DNA of 64,000 nt from Hysterangium stoloniferum (GCA_015178975.1 WHVD01000002.1:930001-994000); one strand, 5' to 3'; shown: positions 45,551 to 57,614, numbered from the stretch's first letter. Notes: generated by a model from the sequence alone, not told the origin. Numbers and translations: made by a program.

Positions 45551-48171
45551 GAGGGAGAGAGGAACGGATATGGTGTAGGTGGATTATCAGATTTTTGATT
45601 GAATTGGTGGGTCCAGTATATCATAGAAAGGAGCCATTGCACTGGTTTGTGGATGTCGTAGTTCCTAACATTGAATGCTATGTACAACTTTAATGTCAGT
45701 CGAGTAGACAGACTATAGGAATAAAGAAGGAAATTTAGATTAGGGGAAGAACTGATTGTTCCGATACTGATGACAGAAAGTGCTTATATTATATGGTGTT
45801 CGTGGAGAATCGGCTGAGAAGGAAACACCGAAGCGATGCCCACAAAGAAACTCGAAACCGATGGATTAAGGCTATGGAAAACTGGGATACAAACAGATAT
45901 ACTAAGATATAAACGAAAAGCGCTGGCGAGGAGCGATGTAAACAGTACATAGAATAAAGTTCTTCGCCATAGCAAACCGACCAGCATGAAGCTGGGGGAT
46001 GTTTCCGGCGTTTTAGTGAGAAGCCCTCTGAGGTTCCTGCTTGCTGGAGTCTCACATTTGCGCCTCTGCTGTGCCGTGCGTAAATGCATTCCCCCGGGTG
46101 CTCTGTACCTGCTTCCTGCTGTACAAGATCTCCCCTCTCCTTCTAAACTTCTTACCATATGACATTGTGAAACCCTTGGCATAAGCCAAATCATAGCTGG
46201 GAAGGGGGAACGGCTATGCCAGACATGCCCTTCGCAAGAAAGCTCCACAAAATAATAACAACAACAATAACAATGTTAGTCGACTAATAACACGTCCATT
46301 TTCCGACTCCTCTAATGTTCGTGAGGTAGACCAGTTAGAATCAGAAAAATGTGAACAAGAAACAAGACTCCTTCACGTCGTGTCTTTTTGATTATATTCT
46401 CCTGTATGCTCTGACGCCAATTCCGGTGGCCCCACTGGCTTCCTACTAAGTGTAAGAACAACTTCTTCGCAGGCATCGACCCTGTTTACATCCCACAACA
46501 TATAGATACTCTATATACCACTGTCTATCCATCTGAACGGAGGCGGAACTCATGAGTCAATAATGTCTGGTATACGATATAGAGATAAAGCTCCCAGAAA
46601 TCCGAAGCAGATAATGAAGGAAACTTGGATGCTCAATGGCTAACAACGCATGGTGTTGTCCTACAGTGACCTGGATCAAATTGCCCAAATTCGTTGCAAA
46701 AGATGAACGGTTCCATTTCCCCTCATGGACATCTCCGAGTCGCTAAAAGCCCTAGGAGTCCCTAAAGGCACTTTCATATGAAAGTTGATGACGTTAGATC
46801 TAGTGACCTTTGCTTCTAAGCTTGGGGCATGTAACACCGTTGGTCATGGAATACACGGTGCACTTTGCCAGGCGGATTCTTTGCTCCACCTCAAGCGGCT
46901 GTTGCCCACCAGGGTCAGGTTGAAGCAAAGGCCGAAGACCTCAGGATAAGCGGCCGACCGAGCCTCGTCTACTTATTACATGGCACGTAATATGTGGATG
47001 AGGTGCGGTTGGCCGCAGGGATGTAGTACAAATATCCCCCCGAGGCTTATTGAAGAATTGATATTTTCGCCACCAGACGATTCAGCAGGCTGTCGCCGCA
47101 GACAAGGGTTTGGCCCAAACCGTTGAAGAGCATCAACTATCACCAGCGTGGTGTGAACCAGCCAATTTGGTGATCCCTCGCACGACTCAGGTTCAGGCTA
47201 GAACTGATGTCAACCCCACCGCAAATGCCGATGCGCTAATAGCGGGTGTCTTCTCCCGATGTTGGGAAAGAGGATACCCATTCCAATAACGGAGCCTCCA
47301 TTTGTGTGGGGCCCAACCACCCCCTCTGCTCGAGCCTCGCAAGATCCTTCAGAGCTAGCCACGACACCAGATTGATATGCCACCTTCTACCACCAAGAGC
47401 AGGAAGAAACCTGAATCCGCCGCATAACTGAACGCCTGACCACGGGCTAGCAGGGTCTAGAGTTAATGCAGAAGTCAGGGGGAAAGCTCCGTCCGAAACT
47501 CCTTCAAGGATCTGTTATTTATAAGAGCCAGGCTTTATCGCCAATCAGACCTATCAGCATGTGATTTATAACTAATATTAATGTAGACCCGAGCTCTTTA
47601 TTTCAATTGCTAGTTCAACCTCCTACGCCTCTACTCGCGTGAAAAATCGACGGAGGATACCACGTTACTTTTGTTGTACTAGTATTTACAGTGACAAAAG
47701 AATAAAGTCAACCTATCTTGGGATGGAAACTTTGATTGACAACCTGGGCTAGAGTTTCGAAATTTGTGACGACAGACTTTGTGACTGTGACCCAAAACTA
47801 ATCACACACATTTCTATAAAATAACTTGAAGACGCCACCAACTTAAACAAGGCTATGACCACCCACAACTTTACTCGGTGCTTTGTGACCTGGTCGATCA
47901 ATAATAATGTCTTTAAACACTACATCAGCAGTCATATCTAGCTTGGAGCAATACTTGATCACATAACTTTTGTATTACCTTCTGTGACCATGTCATATTG
48001 AGGGCTTCGTTCTGTACATACAGTAACTTCCAGCTTCCTATTTATTCTCATTAATACTCATACCCCACTTCCCTTCCCTTCTACTCATCTGTCTGTCATT
48101 AAATCCTTCAATATAAATTACTGTCTTATATTCTACTAATCTCCAGTTAAAGTATTGAGTTAGAGCTTACC
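45551..48171. other. Intergenic region without a recognisable gene
   Basis: The first 200 bp are the likely 3' UTR of the RS-rich gene. A minus-strand frame at 45784-46248 has no known signature. 46800-47530 is GC-richer and might be an old gene or TE fragment, but all frames are broken. 47670-47760 shares AGTATTTACAGTGACAAAAG and CTTGGGATG phrases with the tRNA-flank repeats at 57.3 and 63.3 kb. Confidence 0.4.
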
Positions 48172-49163
48172 TGTTAGGAACCATGTCATTCAGGCCCCAA
48201 TCTGTATTTTCAACCTATACTGTCTCTGGTATCCTGACATTGGTGTTCCTAATAGCAACATGGCAGTGTACCCACTTAATGACTTCATTTTCTAGCCACT
48301 CCATCCCATTTCCCATCTGAGGGCATTCCATTATTCCTTGCATCACTTCACCACATCATATGTATGCCACCTCAGAGTAGTTATCTTTTTCTCTTGTCTT
48401 GTATTCCTGTTCTTGAACCCCTGTTCCATTTTCCCAATTTCCTGTGTCTTGTTAATATAAAATCTCCATTTTCAGTCATCCATGCTTCCATTTACATTAA
48501 TATAAAATTTCATCTTGTACACTACCACCCTTCAATTGTTTGTAAGCTTCTCATCCTAGTAATGCCTCACATTTTATCAGCAGGGTGAATCAATACTTTG
48601 TGGAAAGAGGCTTTCCATATTACAATATTGTTAATTTACATTCCAACAAATATCAAAAAAAATCTGATCCATATCAATACCCCAGTACTCTACCAGTTAG
48701 CTCTCCACTCAACACTAGTGTATTCTCAGAACCCATGGGCCCTCTGACTGAGAGTCCTCAGACTTTCCATTGTGACCTTCTCTCTTACTTTCCAAACTTC
48801 TCAGGTTTCCTATCTTCCCTGTCTGAAGTTGGACACAACAATTGCGTGAGGGTGCAGCATATACATACATATTTAAGCTGAAGCCAAGGTGTACCCAGGG
48901 ATTTGGGAATATCTACACCCATTATGTAGACTCCCTAGTCTTCCTAGCCTCCCTAGCCTCCCTATATCTATAGTAAGCTTTTATACTGACTAGTAAATAG
49001 GGACCTTGCAAAAGTAGTGTGTCTAGCCAAGTCTAGCTAAGTTAGCTAGATGGCTCTAGACAATCTAGACAGCATACTTACTGATCTTCCCACTTTCCTG
49101 ATGTACCTACGGACTTTCCACAGGTTTTCTTCAGAACCCTACCTGTAAGCCCTGAGCTTAACA
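48172..49163 (+). repeat. Solo LTR (family E)
   Basis: 992 bp starting TGTTAGGAACCATG and ending TGAGCTTAACA. The box GGGTGCAGCATAT..AAGCTGAAGCCAAGG is at about 48851-48888, with a 10-bp insertion compared with the others. It has CCTAGCCTCCCTA runs near 48940-48965. Flanks TTACC and GGTTG do not form a target duplication. Confidence 0.65.
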
Positions 49164-49167
49164 GGTT

Positions 49168-49650
49168 GTCCCTGTGACTCATTAATTGTCATTGCAAATT
49201 CCAATCACCATTTCCCAAATCTTTCTAGTCTCTGACATTCCACTACTCCACTTTTGTTCTGTATTTGGTAACTTGTTTACTCAACAAGTATTCACTTGTT
49301 TGTTTATTGTGTCCCATTTCACAAATCCACTTTTTATTCCATCTTATTGTGATCTTATTTTGTAGTACAATAGCCACAGTGCATATATTAGTTCCATGCA
49401 TTTGTACCTGTACCTCAAATCTGATATTGACTTAGTTTCTCACTCCTTCTCTCTTTCTGTATGCTCAATATTTGGAACTCTTTGGAACTCTGAATATCCA
49501 TAACCCTTGGATTCCTGTGTCCTCTGAAATCAAGGACACTTGAGTGTGCAAAGGGTGCAGCACATGAGCTGAAGCCAACATCCTGACCACTATTCAGAAG
49601 TATTCAAGTTCCTGGATATTTCCTGATAGTTCCTGACATGGCACTTAACA
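49168..49650 (+). repeat. Diverged family B LTR
   Basis: Similar to 20685-21248 from about 49255 onward: GTATTTGGTAACTTGTTTAC, AAGTATTCACTTG, CTGATATTGACTTAGTTTCTC, and end CATGGCACTTAACA. Box GGGTGCAGCACATGAGCTG plus AAGCCAAC at about 49554-49580. The 5' part is poorly conserved, so the left border is uncertain. Confidence 0.6.
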
Positions 49651-49984
49651 ACACCTATGTTTGGACATGGGCAATTGTATGTAGGACTTTCAAGGGGAGG
49701 AAGTTGTAATAGGATTAAAATATTATTAAAGGAGACAAAGAGAACTGCAAATATAGTGTACAAAGACGTATTATTAGATTGATGTTTTAATGTATTTTCA
49801 TTGATTTTTTCTGACAATTATCTTTAGGGTTATTGATGCAGAGTAAAGTTAAAGGGTAGGGGATTCAGGGGGGTTCAGCTTGCCCCACAACAATCCAGAA
49901 CCCACAGTCCCACAGCACAGCAAGGGTTCTTACACTTGTTATATGTATATAAGACAAGACGGATGCAATTACAGATGAATTAAC

Positions 49985-51940
49985 CTAAAACTTGAATTTG
50001 GTAACATCGACCACAGCAGTGTACAAGTGAACTTCCTTGTCAGCCGGCTGTTGAGGAATTGTCAAAGTCAATGCGGGTGGAATTATGAATACAAAGCGCC
50101 AATCCTCTTGCTTTGGAAAGCCACGCTTGGCTGCATAGTTGGTGATCCCAGACTTGATCGGATCGTTCTTGGCAATGGTAAATTGGAAGAGGTAGAGTTT
50201 GCCATTCGAAAGTATGAAGGAGTCGATGATAACTTGATTAGATCGCTCAGGAACATAGAAAACATCAGGCAGGATGGTGTTCAATTCATATTCTAGATAC
50301 TCGATGGTTTGAGTCGGTTTTATATAGAGTCGCTCCAGTTCAGGGGACATGTGGCTGGACCATCGAGGCAAGTTCTTCATCAAACCGTCGGACTCCTGCT
50401 TCACCATTGGATAAAGGGTGAGCGAAATTTCTGTGGTAAGGTGGGTCTGAACTGCCGCTTCAAAGAAGATGCCAGCTACAGTTCTCGACAGGGGAACCTT
50501 CTCAAAATGACAGTATAAGAGAATCTTCTCCTTTAGCTCTTCCTTGCGAAATTGGTTGGCAAGTCTTGTTTTGATGTATCGGGAGACGGGAGCGACCACA
50601 GGTAAGTGGAATTGGTCCTCTTTGCGGCTAAGCAAACAGAGCGAATGTGAGGTTTCGCTCATCGTCAGTATTTGGGATTCGTGTTAAATTTGATGATGAA
50701 ACACACCTTTTTATAGGGGGAGTCCACCAATTATTGCAACTTTTCATATGAAGATGCTAATTGTGGACCATGCATTTGGAGGTTAATGTGTGTCAGAACC
50801 ACTATACACCTCCCAGAGCATCCAACCTATATTGTCAGGAGGTGCTACACTAACTGACACAAGATATTGAGACACAAAGTACTTTTATTACAAGCTTATT
50901 AAACCCTTGTATATTGTGTATTGCAATAGAGTCAACTCATACTATTTTTAATAATTCGGATATAAGCTTCTCGAGTGTTGTCGTTGTGATACTTGCCAAC
51001 TTTGTGAGGAGCTTAACCTCATATTCCTGTAACTGAACTGCGTCGTACTCGATACATAGACGGGGTATCGGGCCCAGACGATCGTATTTCTCAAGGACCT
51101 CTTCCTCTGAGACGTTGTATAGAGATGCGCTGAATGCAGATTGGTATTGATAAATTTGTAGTACACGAACCGAACTAGGTCAGAAAACTCACGCTCGTTT
51201 AATCTCCCCTATGCCCCATGGATTCATAATGAAGCAGTAATCCAATGTTGTCTTGTGCAGTCTGTGCCACCGCTGCTCGCTTGAAGAAGTAGTAAAGAAG
51301 ACAACCAACTGAGTGCCGACCGGAGTGAGCCTAGCTAGTGCTCCAGGGTCACTTTCCGAATCGATGAACACCCAGACTCGCGAGCTGGGGAGGAAATCAT
51401 CAAGTTGCCAACTGGCGGGCAATTTATAGGCACCCTCCTCCACAAGGAGGGTATACCGGTTTCTATAGAGCCATAGGAATGGCCGCTTCACAGAGGCACA
51501 GTGTGCAGCGTAAATCTGCCAAAGAGTTTTCCCTTTTCCAAGGATGAGAACAGCAACAAGAGACTATCATCATGTGCCTCACCTATTCCCGGTTGTCCTG
51601 TCATAACGAAACTTGGGGGCCGCCCGGTAATTTTGCTAAGTGGAATCGCCTTATCGTAGGTCTTCTGACAAGCATCGAAAATACCAATATACTCAGCACG
51701 GATCCAGATAAATGGTACGAATCACTCGATGCCGATCCCAAGAGAATAGCAGCCAGGAAGGATGTCAGCTTCTCCATCGTCGTCCACGTCCATTTCGAGC
51801 TCGTTCGATGCACCTTGGCCGTCCGCTTTGCTCCATGCATCCCATCCTTCATACTCGTGCCCCAGAACTTGGTATGAAACAGTGCGAGAGGTTCATCCAG
51901 AGCTAGTTTCACCCAAGATGCTACAGTGGAAGTATTGACG
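49985..51940 (-). CDS. Crinkler/RHS-like P-loop protein (interrupted)
   Basis: Minus-strand exons. 51583 to about 51940: IRAEYIGIFDACQKTY, IPLSKITGRPPSFVMTGQPGI; a 50-bp intron (51533-51582); 51194-51532: GKTLWQIYAAHCASVKRPFLW, DSESDPGALARLTPVG, MNPWGIGEIKRA; intron 51130-51193; about 50939-51129: SLYNVSEEEVLEKYDRLG, PIPRLCIEYD; then 49985-50690: TSHSLCLLSR, APVSRYIKTRLANQF, GIFFEAAVQTHL, LFQFTIAKNDPIKSG. The Walker A GQPGIGKT is split by the intron. The architecture (P-loop, GPIPR block, nuclease-like C-terminus with FQ.T) is that of CRN/RHS proteins, large families in basidiomycetes. The N-terminal start is unclear (a TGA precedes IRAEY), and 250 bp between the last two parts may be an intron or an insertion. 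Function unknown. Confidence 0.6.
50789..50861. repeat. 73-bp inverted-repeat element in the Crinkler-like gene
   Basis: Ends TGTGTCAG and CTGACACA are exact inverted repeats, and the adjoining ACCACTATACACCTCC and GGAGGTGCTACACTAA pair imperfectly, so most of the segment can fold into a hairpin. It lies in the non-coding interval that separates two coding parts of the gene. Confidence 0.5.
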
Positions 51941-52032
51941 ATAGAAGCGAGGCTGGATGGTCCTGACATGGAAGAAAGATCGATGGGGACATCTGTGTAC
52001 CTTCTATTTGTAACATAATTGGCTTTCCGCAT

Positions 52033-53008
52033 GGCCCCCTAAGCTCCGACCTAATTAGAATGCATCAGCTATTTTGCCGCAACCTGCTGGACCAGCGGTT
52101 AGCGTATGGTTACACGACCTGATAACATGCTGATATGTCTTCCTGCAGGGACTGGAGCTTTCATAAGATTATCACCCGGACTAATATGCTAATTTGGATT
52201 TTTCCGACATACAGTGGCCAGAATGCTGTTAATTTAATTTCCTGAACATATAACAGTGAAACAACACAGTAATTTGCAAATATCTCCCATGCATCCGTGG
52301 CAAATCTTCAAAGAGCGGCTATTCAAAAGCAACTGCGAAGGAGTAACTGTAGCCTAGATAAAGTTAATCAGCAATCAATATGACCTATTGATATACCAAG
52401 ATGGAGCTCATTATTCAAAGCATCTAACTTGTTCTTATGGTTATTGCTAATATACAACAAATCTTGCAAGGCGTCAATTAATTTCCCAGCGGACGGCGCG
52501 TCCTAGCACAACGGGGACGTGACGCTGTACCAGGTAAAAATCACGACTGGTGGCATCAGATCTGCTAGAGTTATAGTTGCATACTGCAATAACTTGGTCC
52601 AGGTGCTGCAATGGTTCCAACATGACTCCAGGAGTGGTCGTGCGAAATGACCTCGTTTTGCACGGAAATAAATCTTCGATCGTCCCTCTGATCGTGGGGA
52701 AATGCGGACTGCATTTTGCTCAGCCGCACACGTGAATACGTACGATCGTGCCTTGATAACATCATTTTCCGAGTACACAAATGCCGACATAATTAGGGAA
52801 AGATCATTGTCTTTACGGATGTATCCAGCCCTGCAAGCATGCCGGGTTCTTATTACTTCAAAAAATGAATTGCTCCAGCCGAGATTATGTCTGATATTAC
52901 TGGGGCGCCTCGGACAATTGCGTCGTGACCATGTGTCTTTTATGCTGACTGGTTCCATTTCTCCTTTATATCATCCTTGTATCCAAGTGACTCCTATTCC
53001 CTACCACT
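52033..53008. other. Intergenic region, upstream of the heme oxygenase gene
   Basis: No gene signature. Minus-strand frames between 52503 and 52958 overlap the probable heme oxygenase promoter and show no family match. CTTTATATCATCC (about 52965) may be a TATA-like element for that gene. Confidence 0.4.
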
Positions 53009-54160
53009 ATGTCTGCTACTCCTACCAACCTGCTCTCTCTGGTGAGTACTTGGCTCACCGTTTTTTCCACTGAAGAGACTCTAATGCTTGATTTATCCTA
53101 GAATGGCGTCGATCTTTCGGAGGCGGTGTCAGACTTACTGAGAAACGAGACGCGAGCAGCTCACAAGAATGCTGAGAACACGGAAGCGGCTGTGTGGCTC
53201 GCAAGAGGAGACTTAGATAAGGATGAATATATCCGTTATCTTATTATTCTTTGGCATGTTTATTCGTGCGTTATTCCTCTCGAAATAATATTATTGCCAC
53301 CAACATCTCATAAAACTACAGTGCTCTGGAAAATGCCTTAGAAGTCCACTCCTCTCACCCTGTTCTCGCTCCTACATATAATCCTGCAGTCCTGGCACGC
53401 ACACCAGCTCTCTCATCAGATATTGCATACCTATTATATACTCCAGAGTCTGAGTGGCGGCACCATCCACTAGCACTTTCTATTTCTCAGAACATTCCCG
53501 CTGTACTCTTAGAATACACCGATCGCATTCGCACCGCTGCTACGTCTCATGACCCATCCACCCTCCTCGCTCACTCATACGTACGATATCTTGGCGATCT
53601 TGGTGGCGGTCAACAAATTAGTCACAGAATAGCCAAGGCATATGGTCTTGATGATACCACCGGTCTCGGCACGCAGTTTTACCAGTTCAAGAAGTTGGGT
53701 GGCAGCAGCCCCGCCACCACCAGAGGTGATATGAGCACCATCAAAGATTGGTTTTGTAAGGGTATGAATGAAGGGGTTGGAGATGATCGGGAGAGGAAAG
53801 GTCATTATTATTGTCATCTGTGTCAATCCTACAATTATTCTGATATTTCCTCTACCATCATTTTCAGCGGCAATAATTTCTGAAACGAAAACCGTATTCA
53901 GTCTCAACAACGGTATTCTACGTCTTTTGCGTCCGCCATCACAGACCAAGGTGTCAATGCCTAAAGATACGAGCACACCTTTCCCCAAGGTGACGGCTAA
54001 GGAGGGCAGCTTTGCTGTTGTCGGAGTTTTGTTTTTCATGCTTGTGATGGGCATTGCGCATTTTGAATTCGTCACTAATGGGTTTCTGTGGGACTACGGT
54101 TTAGAGGAATTGGACCGTGTCAAGGCGTGGGTAGCGAGCACATTTGGCATCTCCATTTGA
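53009..54160 (+). CDS. Heme oxygenase, C-terminally membrane-anchored
   Basis: Oxidative cleavage of heme to biliverdin, CO and iron. Four exons: 53009-53041, 53102-53265, 53322-53800, 53868-54160 (introns 60, 56 and 67 bp), 322 residues. The proximal heme-ligand histidine is in TRAAHKNAEN (His32); IRYLIILWHVYSALENAL follows; the family signature HSYVRYLGDLGGGQ starts at about residue 150. Near the C-terminus, residues about 273-292 (FAVVGVLFFMLVMGIAHFEF) form a membrane anchor, as in ER heme oxygenases, followed by a short tail ending in ISI. The first exon codes only 11 residues (MSATPTNLLSL). All junctions close the frame, so the gene appears intact. Likely used in iron recycling. Confidence 0.93.
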
Positions 54161-54810
54161 TTGGAATATTCCGTTTAATAGACATGCTTCATTGTGGGTG
54201 AATGATGTCTTATCCCAATAGCATCATAATAGTACCCACCTTATATTATATATCCTGGTGACATTGTGTTAATTTATATAACAGGCTGCATTATTTATTA
54301 CTTTGCATTCTGCTCCTCCTTTACTTCTATTTATTCATTACTTTATAATGACGTGCCTGCCCATGCGGGCCTTCCAACCTCCCAAACAGTTGAGTAATCG
54401 AACACCTCCGATTGGCCTATCATTTATCAGATGGAGCTGTGTGATAGTGTGGACGCTTATATGTGATGATGATGATAATCTATAATTCTTCCAATAAAAA
54501 ACGTCGCACCATGCCAGTTCGGTCCAGCTCCTTGGAGACTAGATATGTGGAAAAATACTGATACCAAATCTCAAGGAAGGATGAGTCCCAATCATTCGTT
54601 CTTTGGGAAAGTGTTCAGATGTGATTTATTGTACTCCAAGGCTCGAAAAAATGGAAAAATGATTTTTGAAGCACGATATGTTCAAGTTTTCTGCGATATA
54701 CTAAAGCCCATAATAGTTGCACCGCCGCAACTTTAGCTGACTTGTTAACGTTCTTCGTACAACTAGCGTGTAACAATACTCTCGATAATCCAGGCCATTT
54801 ATACATTCTT
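54161..54810. other. 3' flank of heme oxygenase, no gene
   Basis: AT-rich interval with TATTATATATCC-like sequence; no coding signature. Confidence 0.4.
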
Positions 54811-55400
54811 CTAATCAAATGCCTCGCTCCACGCCAATCCAGCTCTGTACAACGGTAGCTCATGGTGATGTTTAGAGACAAGCTGCATTCCAACCGGCAA
54901 TTTCAGAGTTTCGGGGCCTTCTGGAGGGGACAATACACCACAAGGGATAGACAAAGCTGGGTGTCCCGTGTGATCGAACGGCTGCGCTACAGAAGTGGGA
55001 GGATGAATTAATATTCCGTATGCATTTGTAAAGGTATCGTATACGCACCAGACCTCTGGCCTCGCTGAAGTGTGTGAGAGGGGACGCATCGGGAGGCTGA
55101 ATATTTGGTAAAGGATCGCTCACGGGGAAACGAAAAATAAGAGACACAGACCGGCATTACTTTTGCGACCCATGGCGTGGTAGGCATAATCAAAATATCG
55201 ACTTCGCTTAGAGCACCGACGGTGAACAGTTCCCTTTCAGGCAGGCCCAATTTCCCTGAGAACGCATAGGCAAATCGTGCAGGAAATATCAAACGCCATC
55301 TACGCAGACTCTCATGTCTGGCGCACGATGCCCTTCCGCGCCAACCTCGCCTGAAGAGACCGTCTATCCCAGATCGCAACATACCATGTGTGCATGCTGT
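54811..55400 (-). pseudogene. Amidase-signature family gene, 3' part only
   Basis: Exons on the minus strand: 55152 to about 55350 (RRWRLIFPARFAYAFSGKLG, FTVGALSEVDILIMPTTP, WVAKVMP), 55054-55096 (PPDASPLTHFSEAR), 54811-54986 (AQPFDHTGHPALSIPCGVL, LPVGMQLVSKHH, AGLAWSEAFD). These are the C-terminal blocks of amidase-signature enzymes (TTP..., TGHPALS.P.G, P.G.QLV). The catalytic Ser-Ser-Lys half, which should lie upstream, is not found; the sequence passes into repeats. An acyl-amide hydrolase fragment, hence probably inactive. A second copy of the same region starts at the window's right edge. Confidence 0.75.
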
Positions 55401-55589
55401 CCTATCCCCATACCCATTTGTTTCTTTGGTCATACCATCAATTGCATCTTCAAAATCATTAGCAATAACCACATCATGTAATACAGATTCTATCAATTTA
55501 TCGCCCCAATCACCAACAGTCTCATCTAACTCGCACGTGGTATCACTATATCTTGGGCTCGGCCCCTCCATCCAATTGTGTATCCCATG

Positions 55590-56030
55590 CCTATCGAGTA
55601 CTCGCTCGCTGAAATTCATGACTCCGAGCTGCTTCTCCTCAAACACAATCCTAGACACACTGCTTTGTCCTTTCACAGTCTTCAGTAGTCGACTCAAATT
55701 CATTCCTACTAGTATGATTAGCACCGAGTCACTGTTCCTCCAACGCCACGCTGGACAATTGTACCTTGACAGTGTTCGATTGCCCGCTTAAACCCATCAC
55801 TGCTACGATGAGCATCGAGCCGCTGCTCCTGAAACCCGACGCTGGACATAATAATGACTTGACACTTGACAGCCTTCGATTGACCAATGCAATTATCTTT
55901 ACTATACTTCGCGTCGAACCACTGTTCCTCCAACGCTGGACTGACTAATTCGTCTCATGACAGGCTCTGACTGTGCGCTGAAATTCATCCTTACTATACT
56001 TAGCATTGAGCCCCTGCTCCTCACACTCCA
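55590..56030 (-). repeat. Five decayed tandem repeats of about 88 bp
   Basis: On the minus strand, units start GAGGAGCAG(G/T)GGCTC or close variants and run GATGCTAAGTATAGTAAG, then a GTTTGAGCG..CTGTCAAGG phrase and a GTCCAGCGTTG join. In one frame they read EEQGLNAKYSKDEFQR, EEQWFDAKYSKDN, QEQRLDAHRSSDGFKR, then a broken unit, then EEKQLGVMNFSERV. Stops separate some units. They sit directly upstream of the amidase fragment. Confidence 0.6.
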
Positions 56031-57096
56031 GTCCCTGGGTCCCCGTTCCTGGTTTACATGTACAGCAACATTCCGACTTCAAGGTCCCATGGCCACATCC
56101 CACTCCTGCATTCCCCCCAACCGACAATTGACCTCATGGGGTGCTGGCACTGTGGCTTCCCTATTCTACATTGACTCCTCCAATTCACGGGTCCTCAACC
56201 TTGCTGCATTGCTTTGGACTGTTCCCAGCACTCAACCTCTCAGTCCGCCGGAACTCTGGCTCGTTCGTTCTTTGGCTTGAGCACGGCCTGATCCTCTGGA
56301 AGGTTGTATGAAAGAGGGGTAGTGACGCAATAGATTCCTTTGCTTGCCGAACGTCACGCAGGAACTGTAGCGAAGTCTATGAACTCGGCTAAAAAATGAG
56401 AGCTAAAACAAGGATACCAGGTGCAATTTGGACACCACTATGTATATCACTTTGGAACTTTTGAATAAAAATGGTCCCTCCTCGTGTTAACCAAACCCTC
56501 ATACTGGCTCTGCAGATTGACAGCCTTATTCTTTCCCTTCAAACGAGAGCCTCAAGTCTCATCCAGCATCCAACCGCCTGTGTGGGGGAACGCTAATCTT
56601 CATTTGTTCCTTTCCCGCCGAAGGTAAGCAATGTACTAGTTACTGTAAAATATCCAGAAATCAAAAGAATAATAATGATAGGATTCAGGTAGAATTGTAG
56701 CTACACAGACATGTATTGTTATGGAATTCAGCAAGCACGGCTGTCGCTAGCGTGGCTCTTGTTGAGGATATGTAATATTCTGCTGCACACCAAAGTATTC
56801 CCGCAGAGTGTTGTGACCCCCCCTAGAATGCACATCGAATCCTCAAATGATGGAGTTGTTCTGATACCCCAGATCCTATTGTCCGTAGAAGTACTCGGAC
56901 CCGAAACATCGGCCTCCCCATCCATCATGATAGATATCACATGTGATTATCCAATCAGCCTTCCTTTCAGACTATGGCCTGAATATGCAAGTTTGGTACT
57001 TAATGGCTATTTCCATAATTCTCAAAAAATTTTCATACGCATGGAAAAAAGAAATATATGTAGGAAGTAGTCCGTGATTTAATGGGATAAAAACAT
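56031..57096. other. No recognisable gene
   Basis: Small frames at 55957-56280 and 56711-57070 lack signatures. The last stretch (56980-57096) belongs to the repeat that surrounds the tRNA copies. Confidence 0.4.
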
Positions 57097-57191
57097 TGCC
57101 TCGGACGGGAATCGAACCCGCAACCTTAAGACACTTACCCGGTCAGAGGGACTGTAAGAGTCTGACGCTCTACCAACTGAGCTACCAAGGC
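57097..57191 (-). tRNA. tRNA with intron, probably tRNA-Lys(CTT)
   Basis: Read on the minus strand: acceptor GCCTTGG pairs with CCGAGGC (one G-T), D arm GCTCAGTTGGTAGAGC, T arm GCGGGTTCGATTCCCGT, discriminator A. The anticodon region CAGACTCTTA fits loop CTCTTA with anticodon CTT, followed by an about 23-nt intron (CAGTCCCTCTGACCGGGTAA). The anticodon 3' stem does not pair perfectly, so the isotype is tentative. 95 bp in all. Confidence 0.7.
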
Positions 57192-57519
57192 ATGACTTAT
57201 CACATCCACATTGTAATATATATTGAACCGTGACACCACCAGGTGTTATGTTCTGCCTTTGAATCTATTATCTGTCCCCCATTCTAGACTTAGTTGTCGG
57301 ACTACATCTTACTGTTGTAGTAGTATTTACAGTGACAAAAGGACAAAGTCATCAGGCTAAGTTAATATATCTTGGGATGCAAAGTTTGAACTTCTACATA
57401 GTTCTGCATATGCATTGTAGGACTTAATGGCTAGTTCCATGATTCTTAAAAATATGACATGCGCTTGGAAAAAGAGATATATGTAGGAAGGAGTCTGTGA
57501 TTTAATCGGATAAAAGTAT

Positions 57520-57614
57520 TGCCTCAGACGGGAATCGAACCCGCAACCTCAAGACTCTTACCCGGTCAGAGGGACTGTAAGAGTCTGACGCTCTACCAAT
57601 TGAGCTACGAAGGC
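57520..57614 (-). tRNA. tRNA with intron, second copy
   Basis: Same structure and length as the copy at 57097-57191, with acceptor GCCTTCG against TGAGGC (mispaired G-T/C-T positions) and the same intron. Surrounding 100-200 bp are also similar, so the copy arose by duplication of a larger unit. Confidence 0.65.

Noticed and set aside
44590..45687. 365-codon minus-strand frame opposite the RS-rich gene
   Set aside because: Mirror of an RS/RD- and Pro-rich GC-rich coding sequence; no domain, and the plus-strand two-exon model closes exactly.
45784..46248. 154-codon minus-strand frame downstream of the RS-rich gene
   Set aside because: No recognisable domain, no intron structure and no paralog in the window.
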